From positions 1 to 5,291 of the forward strand of contig DMNK01000066.1 in the NCBI GenBank assembly GCA_003453695.1: a stretch of 5,291 nt of DNA, written 5' to 3'. A model generated the notes under the pieces. It saw only the letters and a program-made list of their open reading frames with translations. It did no database searches and had not been told where the DNA came from. The stretch is from Acidimicrobiaceae bacterium (lineage in GTDB: Bacteria; Actinomycetota; Acidimicrobiia; Acidimicrobiales; UBA8190). Positions 1-3,551 of this stretch are shown in pieces; the first letter of the stretch is position 1, and each line of letters begins with the position of its first letter. The position numbers and the translations under genes are program-made.

Positions 1-465
1 CTCGATCATCGCCCCGATGTCCACCCAGTCCTTGGGCCGGTCGAAGAGGACCTTGAGCACGGTCAAGTGCGCGGCGGCGATGACCGGAAGCAGATAATCC
101 ACTCTGGCGAACGGCCGCGGTGATGTCGCCCCGGCCACGGCCCGATGGAACTCGTGCTGGGGGAAGAACAGGTCGATGACGATTCCTTGTCGGGGCAGCC
201 CATGCCACAGGCGGATCTGCCCGTCGCGGACGCATCGCCGGACATCGTCGTCGGTCCACACCACGCCGTCCGGAAGCAGCTCGAAGATGCGCCGCGCCTC
301 TTGGACCGGTACCGACACATTGATGTCCATGTCCCGCGTGGCCCGAGGCTCGGCCACGTAGTAGGCGAGAGCCAGTGCCCCCCCGAAGCCGTGCCCGATC
401 CCGGCGCCGGTGAGCCGGTCGTTGACCTCGATGACCAGCCCGACGAGGGAGGTGGGTTCAGTCAC
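1..465 (-). CDS. AbiEii-like nucleotidyltransferase, probable toxin of a two-gene module (3' end beyond window)
   Basis: The frame is open from a GTG at 465 to base 1, giving 155 residues with the C-terminus missing. The sequence shows a nucleotidyltransferase-like signature: G28-G29-A-L-A, then P40-R-A-T-R-D45-M-D47-I, a possible third acidic residue at D98 (IVIDLFF), and a later K138...D142-R-P-K-D146-W-x-D149 block. This order (GG, then R-x-T-x-D-x-D, then K...R-x-K-D-x-x-D) resembles the AbiEii/AbiGii family, whose studied members act as toxins that transfer nucleotides to RNA targets such as tRNA ends. The GTG start lies inside the last codons of the upstream XRE gene (8-base overlap). 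A purine-rich CAGGGAG lies about 13 bases upstream, which is longer than ideal, so translational coupling is likely. Family membership comes from motif reading, and toxin activity is inferred. It could instead be an uncharacterised housekeeping member of the nucleotidyltransferase fold. Confidence 0.72.
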   Translation of the reverse strand, partial: MTEPTSLVGLVIEVNDRLTGAGIGHGFGGALALAYYVAEPRATRDMDINVSVPVQEARRIFELLPDGVVWTDDDVRRCVRDGQIRLWHGLPRQGIVIDLFFPQHEFHRAVAGATSPRPFARVDYLLPVIAAAHLTVLKVLFDRPKDWVDIGAMIE

Positions 466-781
466 CGGGGGCGACCAACTCCCTGAACAGTGGCAGCTTC
501 TCGGCCCGCCCCGGCCGGCCTCGGTCGACGGCGACGGCGTCGGACAGGTCCAGGAGCTCCGGAAGGATCAGCCCGTTGGCGTCGAGGTCGCGGACGACGC
601 GCAACCCGTGGCCGGTGGCGGCGAGCATGCGCTGCAGCTGGGCCGAGCCGGGGGTGTGGCGTCCACTCAGGTAGTCGCTGATCCGCCCCTCGCTGATCCC
701 GGTGCGTGCCGCCAGCTGGCGGGCGGTCAGTCCCGATTCCCTCAGTGACGTCCGGAGCAAGCCCGGGATGAGCCCTTCCAC
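458..781 (-). CDS. XRE-family helix-turn-helix protein, probable antitoxin/autoregulator of the nucleotidyltransferase
   Basis: A 107-residue protein starting at GTG 781. Residues about 8-60 form a lambda-repressor-like HTH: LRESGLTARQLAARTGISEG is the helix-turn-helix core, followed by the recognition segment RISDYLSGRHTPG and a closing helix (LQRMLAATGHGL). Residues about 65-107 (ANGLILPELLDLSDAVAVDRGRPGRAEKLP) are a short leucine-rich and then basic tail with no known domain that I recognise; it may contact the partner. The gene comes first in a two-gene unit, overlapping the nucleotidyltransferase start by 8 bases, an order typical of antitoxin-toxin pairs. No Shine-Dalgarno is clear. A TANNNT hexamer (TAAGCT, 794-789) sits 7 bases before the GTG, as in a leaderless actinobacterial transcript. 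A palindrome at 803-813 is a plausible operator for it. The DNA-binding fold is clear; the antitoxin role is inferred from context. Confidence 0.82.
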   Translation of the reverse strand: MEGLIPGLLRTSLRESGLTARQLAARTGISEGRISDYLSGRHTPGSAQLQRMLAATGHGLRVVRDLDANGLILPELLDLSDAVAVDRGRPGRAEKLPLFRELVAPGD

Positions 782-788
782 CTCGCCC

Positions 789-794
789 AGCTTA
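789..794 (-). promoter_or_regulatory. Candidate leaderless -10 element for the XRE/nucleotidyltransferase operon
   Basis: On the minus strand this reads TAAGCT, matching the actinobacterial TANNNT -10 pattern, and ends 7 bases before the GTG at 781. That spacing would put the transcription start at or next to the start codon. No recognisable -35 box is visible. A six-base match with four free positions is weak evidence, and an alternative AT-rich stretch (CATATTT, 803-797) lies just upstream. Confidence 0.35.
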
Positions 795-802
795 CCAAAT
801 AT

Positions 803-813
803 GAGAAGTTCTC
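803..813. promoter_or_regulatory. Perfect 11-base palindrome GAGAA-G-TTCTC, candidate operator
   Basis: GAGAA (803-807) and TTCTC (809-813) are exact inverted repeats around one central base. The site is 22 bases upstream of the XRE gene's start codon and close to its possible -10, a suitable place for an autorepressor. Half-sites of 5 bases are typical of small XRE repressors. Binding is inferred only. Confidence 0.45.
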
Positions 814-832
814 GGACCTTCAGGGAATGTCT

Positions 833-848
833 GTCTCACACGTGATAC
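833..848. promoter_or_regulatory. Imperfect 7-2-7 inverted repeat over the antitoxin promoter, candidate VapB operator
   Basis: GTCTCAC (833-839) and GTGATAC (842-848) are inverted repeats with 6 of 7 pairs matching, separated by AC. The right arm runs into the possible -10 of the plus-strand toxin-antitoxin genes. Phd/YefM antitoxins normally bind short palindromes at their own promoter and repress it together with the toxin, so this is the natural candidate for that site. It differs in sequence from the palindrome at 803-813, fitting two separate regulators. Confidence 0.42.
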
Positions 849-851
849 ATT
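846..851 (+). promoter_or_regulatory. Candidate leaderless -10 element (TACATT) for the vapBC-type pair
   Basis: TACATT matches TANNNT and is followed by six bases (CGGGTC) and then the GTG at 858, so transcription would start at or beside the start codon. No Shine-Dalgarno is seen in front of the GTG, which supports a leaderless message. A clear -35 box is not visible. Confidence 0.45.
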
Positions 852-857
852 CGGGTC

Positions 858-1091
858 GTGGTGAGCATCCGGGACCTTCGCAACCACGGCGGGGAAGTGC
901 TCGCTCGGGTGGAGCAGGGGGAAACGGTGACGGTGACCCGCAACGGGCGGCCCGTGGCCGAGCTCCGACCTCTGCCCAGGGGCGGGTTGACGGCCGAGGA
1001 GCTGGTGCGCCGCTGGCGCCGGCTGCCGGTCGTGGACCCCGATGCCCTGCGCCGTGACATCGACGAGGTCGTGGACCAGAGCCTGTGGTGA
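858..1091 (+). CDS. Phd/YefM-family (VapB-like) antitoxin
   Basis: A 77-residue protein. The N-terminal part, VSIRDLRNHGGEVLARVEQGETVTVTRNGRPVAEL (residues 2-36), is the classic Phd/YefM fold: an early strand, the RDLRNHGGEVL helix, then the GETVTVTRNGRPVAEL hairpin that forms the DNA-binding dimer. The C-terminal part (about 40-77, with LTAEELVRRWRRLP and DPDALRRDIDEVVDQSLW) is the charged amphipathic region that wraps and blocks the toxin in this family. The start is one of two tandem GTG codons (858 or 861); with a leaderless message the first is favoured. Its end overlaps the PIN-domain gene as GTGA, so the two are translationally coupled. It should neutralise the neighbouring ribonuclease and autoregulate through the inverted repeat at 833-848. 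Family assignment is firm; the exact operator is inferred. Confidence 0.93.
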   Translation: MVSIRDLRNHGGEVLARVEQGETVTVTRNGRPVAELRPLPRGGLTAEELVRRWRRLPVVDPDALRRDIDEVVDQSLW

Positions 1092-1504
1092 CGGCGCAGG
1101 GGCACGAGCATGGCGTGCTGGACACCTCGACGGTCATCTCCCTCGGCCGGGTTGCCGACGTGAGCGGCCTCCCCCGGATCCCCCTCATCACCACGGTGAC
1201 GCTCGCTGAGCTCTCGGTGGGCCCGCTCGTCGCCCGTGACGACGACGAACGGGCTCGCCGGCAGGCTCACCTGCAGGAGGCCGAGGCCGACTTCGACGTG
1301 CTGCCTCTCGATGTGGAGGCCGCACGGGCCTTCGCCCGGGTGGCGGCGGGACTGCGACGGAGCGGCCGCAAGCGGGCCGCCCGCGCCTTCGACGCGCTCA
1401 TCGCCGCCACGGCGCTGGCACAGGACCTGCCGCTGTACACCTCGAACCCTGCAGATTTCGAGGGAATCGACGACCTCGAGGTCGTGCCCGTCCAGCTGGC
1501 GTAA
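1088..1504 (+). CDS. PIN-domain (VapC-like) ribonuclease toxin
   Basis: A 138-residue protein, the usual length for VapC. The PIN-domain acidic residues are all present: D12 in VLDTSTVISL, E41 in TLAELSVG, D102 in AFDALIAATAL and D123 in SNPADFEGI, the last preceded by the conserved asparagine N120. These residues hold the metal ions of a nuclease that in studied VapC proteins cuts tRNA or rRNA. The catalytic set is intact, so the toxin is predicted to be active. I chose the GTG at 1088 because it gives a GTGA overlap with the antitoxin stop; the GTG at 1085 adds one residue. No strong ribosome site is seen, consistent with coupled translation, which keeps the toxin level below that of the antitoxin. 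The gene ends in a hairpin shared with the convergent SEC-C gene. Confidence 0.93.
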   Translation: MTAQGHEHGVLDTSTVISLGRVADVSGLPRIPLITTVTLAELSVGPLVARDDDERARRQAHLQEAEADFDVLPLDVEAARAFARVAAGLRRSGRKRAARAFDALIAATALAQDLPLYTSNPADFEGIDDLEVVPVQLA

Positions 1505-1518
1505 CGAACGTCAGCTGG
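1492..1518. terminator. Strong hairpin overlapping both convergent stop codons, candidate two-way terminator
   Basis: The arms CCAGCTGGCGT (1492-1502) and ACGTCAGCTGG (1508-1518) pair over 11 positions around the loop AACGA. On the plus-strand RNA all are Watson-Crick except one G-U (1499/1511). On the minus-strand RNA that pair becomes a C-A mismatch, so the plus direction is favoured. The TAA of vapC (1502-1504) and the TGA of the SEC-C gene (1513-1511) both fall inside the structure. No T-run follows on either side, so it would be of the U-tract-less type proposed for high-GC actinobacteria. Confidence 0.6.
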
Positions 1519-2053
1519 CGACGAGCAGGCCGCTCGGGGTTCGCTCCCGCCCCGCGCTCACCGCGATGGACTCGGCTACCGAGGCGAGACAGACCGCGGA
1601 TTCCGATGCCTCACCCAGGTCGAGCAGCGCCACGGCGGCCACCCTGCGGTCGATCTTGTCCTGATCGCGCAGGTCGGCCACGGCCTGCGCCACCTCGAGA
1701 CGGCGTTCCGGCGTCGCGAGCTGGAGGGCCACCTTCATCACCCAATCATCGAACTCGTAGTCGTCGTCGGCCAGAAGGGCGGCGGCCGCCCGCTCGACCT
1801 CAGGCGACGCCAGGGCAGGAAGGCGCACCTGCAGCGAGAGGTCTCGTTCGGGAAGGTGGATCGCCTGGTGGACCAGCTCCCGCAACTCGTCACCGTCCAC
1901 GTCGGCAAGGTCGGGCAGCGACTGGGCGACGAGGGTCCGCAACCTCCGCCGCACCTGCACCTCGGCCTCGAGGCGCTCGGCCGAGTAGCAGCATCGCTTG
2001 GCCTTCCTCCCGCTCCCGCACGGGCAAGTCTCGTTGCGTCCCACCTTGGCCAT
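1511..2053 (-). CDS. SEC-C zinc-motif protein of unknown function
   Basis: A 180-residue protein starting at ATG 2053 behind a strong ribosome site. Residues 5-22 (GRNETCPCGSGRKAKRCC) are a SEC-C motif: C10-P-C12 and C21-C22 would hold one zinc ion. In SecA this motif sits at the C-terminus and contacts SecB and the ribosome; it also occurs in many small proteins of unknown role. Here it is at the extreme N-terminus. The remaining residues (about 25-180) are predicted from composition to be mostly helical and acidic, with a D/E-rich middle (LLADDDYEFDDWVMKVALQLA, about 93-113) and an alanine-rich end; I recognise no catalytic motif. There is no signal peptide or membrane segment, so it is probably cytoplasmic. 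It converges on vapC with a 6-base gap and shares its terminator hairpin. A link to the toxin-antitoxin genes is not shown by the sequence. Confidence 0.85.
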   Translation of the reverse strand: MAKVGRNETCPCGSGRKAKRCCYSAERLEAEVQVRRRLRTLVAQSLPDLADVDGDELRELVHQAIHLPERDLSLQVRLPALASPEVERAAAALLADDDYEFDDWVMKVALQLATPERRLEVAQAVADLRDQDKIDRRVAAVALLDLGEASESAVCLASVAESIAVSAGRERTPSGLLVAS

Positions 2054-2057
2054 CGTC

Positions 2058-2064
2058 CACCTCC
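2058..2064 (-). promoter_or_regulatory. Strong ribosome binding site of the SEC-C gene
   Basis: The minus strand reads GGAGGTG, ending 4 bases before the ATG at 2053. It is the best Shine-Dalgarno match in the window and fixes this start. It contrasts with the toxin-antitoxin genes, which have no clear site. Confidence 0.8.
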
Positions 2065-2134
2065 GCTGTTCCTTCTCGTGTCCGATCGTCGCGGACGGCT
2101 GTGACGCCGGGGCGGATGGTGCCCGAACAGGGCG

Positions 2135-2306
2135 GACGACTGGTGCGCCATACCCTCCAAGCGGTCATCGAGGAGGAGGGGTCCGCTTCTGGCCGTCGGC
2201 TGTCCAACGGAGGACGTCGTCTCTGCTCACCTGGGTGCCCCACGCGATGGCGTCGATGTCCGCCCAACCCCTGGGCCGGTCGGAGACGGCCTTGCACGAT
2301 GGGGTG
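2135..2306 (-). pseudogene. Decayed 3' end of a second AbiEii-like nucleotidyltransferase gene
   Basis: Minus-strand translation from about 2306 reads PSCKAVSDRPRGWADIDAIAWGTQ, then VSRDDVLRWTADG, ending at a TGA (2167-2165). It aligns with VLKVLFDRPKDWVDIGAMIE, the last residues visible in the nucleotidyltransferase at the left edge: the K...DRP-x-x-W-x-DI core is kept. The DNA matches as well: about 34 of 41 bases agree between plus-strand 15-55 and its counterpart at about 2252-2292. Shifting one frame near 2175-2185, next to a C/CTC run, continues as GPLLLDDRLEGMAHQSSAL, which looks like the usual end of such proteins. There is no start, the catalytic N-terminal half is missing, and R143-P-K-D has become R-P-R-G. 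It is therefore a non-functional remnant. The frameshifted tail is the less certain part. Confidence 0.6.
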
Positions 2307-2322
2307 TTCGGGCGGGGCTCGC

Positions 2323-2342
2323 GCTGAGCCGGGAGGCTCAGC
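2323..2342 (-). terminator. Hairpin over the stop codon ending the pilus-type operon
   Basis: GCTGAGCC (2323-2330) and GGCTCAGC (2335-2342) are perfect 8-base inverted repeats around a 4-base loop. The stop codon of the PilX-like gene (2340-2338) lies within the stem. There is no T-run after it; a GC-rich tail follows. Like the hairpin at 1492-1518, it is a stop-codon-overlapping, U-tract-less structure. Confidence 0.55.
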
Positions 2343-2877
2343 CGACGGCACGCTCCACGATCCAATTCCAGATGGTCATGCTCGTGCCCCACGAGCTTCC
2401 GTAGGAGCACCCCGGCGGTGACGTCGGGCTGGTGCAGCCGCTGGGCAGGTCGTCGAAGGTCACGTCGGCCTTGACGATGGCATCGGCCTGGCACGTTGCG
2501 AACGGAGCCCCCACGGTCTCGCAGGCATCGAACTCGACGATGCGCCCCCACGAGTTCGGTGGTTGATACATCGTGCACTGGACCACCACCGTCACCCCGT
2601 TGACCGTGAGTGACTGGCCCGGACCGGACGGGAACGTGGGGCACGAGGGCCCGGGAGCCGTGTGGCGGACGGACTGGATGGCGCCGTCGACCGCGGCATC
2701 CCCTGCGTACTCGACGTTGCGCTCGCCCTGGAGATTGGACGTGTTCAACAGGTTTGCGCCTGCCAGTGAGACCAACGCCGACAGCACGAGACCGATGGCG
2801 ACGAGGAAGACGAGAGCGAGGACGAGAGCAGCACCCGCATCAGTTCCGATGGCGGCGGTGTTGTCCCGGTGCCTCAT
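2338..2877 (-). CDS. PilX-like minor pilin / pilus assembly protein, single membrane segment
   Basis: A 179-residue protein. A short charged N-terminus (MRHRDNTAAIGTDAG) leads into one hydrophobic helix (residues about 16-41, from AALVLALVFLVAIG) and then ERNVEYAGDAAVDGAIQSVR (about 52-71). This matches the PilX N-terminal pattern: basic leader, hydrophobic segment, then an E/R...A...A-A-x-x-A-I helix. The canonical prepilin glutamate at +5 is absent, so it may be anchored and not processed. The remainder is a predicted extracellular domain with six cysteines that could form three disulfides. The start at 2877 gives an ATGA overlap with the prepilin gene and has GAGGT 7 bases upstream; a longer frame to 2997 lies wholly inside the prepilin gene and is rejected. 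It is the last of three overlapping genes. Role as a minor pilin is inferred from N-terminal architecture and context; PilX naming is by resemblance. Confidence 0.75.
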   Translation of the reverse strand: MRHRDNTAAIGTDAGAALVLALVFLVAIGLVLSALVSLAGANLLNTSNLQGERNVEYAGDAAVDGAIQSVRHTAPGPSCPTFPSGPGQSLTVNGVTVVVQCTMYQPPNSWGRIVEFDACETVGAPFATCQADAIVKADVTFDDLPSGCTSPTSPPGCSYGSSWGTSMTIWNWIVERAVG

Positions 2878-3551
2878 ATCGGTGACCTCACGCCGAACGA
2901 GATCGTCTCGCTCACACCGCTCGGAGCCGTGGCCGTGATGGTCAAAAGCTGGTAATCCGAGCAGGTTACATCGAACGCGTCTGTGACGCTGTTCCAATAC
3001 TGGATGCTCTTGAAGTTGACTGTGGCCGAATAGCCAGGAGGAGGAACGTAATTGATCGGACTGCCGTTGTAGTTCGTGCCCGTCGCCGAGGCGCAGTCAG
3101 CGAACAACGTCGGCATGGTCACCGATGTGCCGTTGCCCGTGGCATTCACGTCCACTTGGGACCCTGGCGAAGACGACAGGAGGAAGCTGGTCCCCACGAT
3201 CACAGTTCCCACGTAAGTCCCGGTAGGAATGCCAGTACCGGTGAGGGCCTTTCCTTGATCGGCCACCGAGATCGAACTGTCGGCCACCGAGTCACTGCCG
3301 CTGGTAACCGTCGCTGTGTCAGTGCGATTCGGTTGAAGCTCGAGCTGGTAGGTAGCGGCTTCCGCGAATCCCTTCACCACCGTGTCGAGGTTCGCCAGGC
3401 TCCGGTGCTCGGCCGAGCTCGTGAGGGAGGTGATGAGCGCCCCGAGTAGAGCACTTACCGACAGTGCGATGATGACGATGGCGATCAGCAGCTCGACTAG
3501 GGTGTCCCCGCACTCCCCCATGCTCGGACGAATCAACTTGCCGTGAAGCAT
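2874..3551 (-). CDS. Type IV prepilin-like protein (PilV-like) with class III signal motif
   Basis: A 225-residue protein from ATG 3551. A basic leader (MLHGKLIRPSMGECG, residues 1-15) precedes D16-T-L-V-E20-LLIAIVIIALSVSALLGALI, the prepilin peptidase/N-methylation motif. Cleavage is expected after G15, with the conserved glutamate at +5. The +1 residue is Asp and not the usual Phe or Met. Residues 16-40 form the hydrophobic stalk. Residues 78-146 look like an inserted beta-rich domain. The C-terminal part has two cysteines (C153, C197) and the pattern YSATVNFKSIQYWN...TITATAPSGVSETISFGVR, as in PilV-like pilins I recall from actinobacteria. Start choice is uncertain: ATG 3521 gives an uncharged leader (MGECG), TTG 3536 gives a TTGA overlap, and none has a good ribosome site. 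I prefer 3551 for its positive charge, which implies a 19-base overlap with the upstream gene. The product should be processed by a prepilin peptidase and join a pilus or pseudopilus. Confidence 0.83.
   Translation of the reverse strand: MLHGKLIRPSMGECGDTLVELLIAIVIIALSVSALLGALITSLTSSAEHRSLANLDTVVKGFAEAATYQLELQPNRTDTATVTSGSDSVADSSISVADQGKALTGTGIPTGTYVGTVIVGTSFLLSSSPGSQVDVNATGNGTSVTMPTLFADCASATGTNYNGSPINYVPPPGYSATVNFKSIQYWNSVTDAFDVTCSDYQLLTITATAPSGVSETISFGVRSPI
2885..2889 (-). promoter_or_regulatory. Ribosome binding site deciding the start of the PilX-like gene
   Basis: GAGGT on the minus strand lies 7 bases before ATG 2877. Together with the ATGA overlap it selects this start over the upstream in-frame ATG at 2997. 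Confidence 0.6.
3114..3320 (-). other. Inserted domain of about 70 residues within the prepilin
   Basis: Prepilin residues 78-146 run from TATVTSGSDSVAD through KALTGTGIPTGTYVGTVIVG to VNATGNGTSVTM. The segment is rich in Thr, Ser, Gly and Val, lacks cysteine, and carries a G-T-G-I-P-x-G-T motif that I recall from repeat units in unrelated actinobacterial surface proteins. It lies between the pilin helix (ending YQLELQPN) and the FADCAS stretch. A 12-base direct repeat (TCGGCCACCGAG at 3259-3270 and 3280-3291) inside it encodes a repeated Ser-Val-Ala-Asp. Domain limits are estimated by eye. Confidence 0.5.

Larger units (their letters stand above)
2054..2337. other. Region without an intact gene between the SEC-C gene and the pilus operon
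   Basis: These 284 bases hold the SEC-C ribosome site, the nucleotidyltransferase remnant and most of the operon-end hairpin. Otherwise I see only a weak inverted repeat (GTCCG at 2080-2084, CGGAC at 2092-2096) and no convincing promoter for the SEC-C gene. Long open frames across it are GC-rich shadows. Confidence 0.6.

Noticed and set aside
63..486. Other frames over the nucleotidyltransferase, including plus-strand frames of 113 and 61 residues
   Set aside because: The minus-strand frame open from 465 to base 1 carries the nucleotidyltransferase motifs; the others are shadows.
839..844. CACGTG hexamer as a stand-alone regulatory site
   Set aside because: A six-base palindrome is common by chance; it is part of the longer inverted repeat already reported.
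836..1270. Minus-strand frames opposite the antitoxin and toxin genes
   Set aside because: They oppose two well-supported genes with intact family motifs; their translations are Arg/Ser/Pro-rich without domains.
1493..1520. Direct repeat CAGCTGGCG (1493-1501 and 1512-1520) as an attachment site or repeat pair
   Set aside because: CAGCTG is self-complementary, so the two copies are better explained as the two arms of the hairpin; no integrase gene is nearby.
2080..2096. Inverted repeat GTCCG/CGGAC upstream of the SEC-C gene as an operator
   Set aside because: Only 5-base arms with a 7-base spacer in GC-rich DNA; expected by chance and not placed on a recognisable promoter.
1606..2421. Long plus-strand open frame (271 residues) over the SEC-C gene and the intergenic region
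   Set aside because: It is antisense to the clear SEC-C gene, is Arg/Pro/Gly/Ser-rich low-complexity translation typical of GC-rich shadows, and shows no domain.
2165..2644. Minus-strand open frame of 159 residues as a real gene
   Set aside because: Its first two thirds lie out of frame inside the PilX-like gene. Only its tail (from about 2306) resembles a protein, and that part is reported as a nucleotidyltransferase remnant.
2878..2997. N-terminal extension of the PilX-like protein to an ATG at 2997
   Set aside because: The extra 40 residues lie wholly inside the prepilin gene and are His/Arg-rich; ATG 2877 has GAGGT upstream and an ATGA overlap.
3259..3291. Pair of 12-base direct repeats as a possible repeat array
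   Set aside because: Only two copies, in frame, encoding a repeated Ser-Val-Ala-Asp within a protein; no CRISPR-like spacing or further copies.
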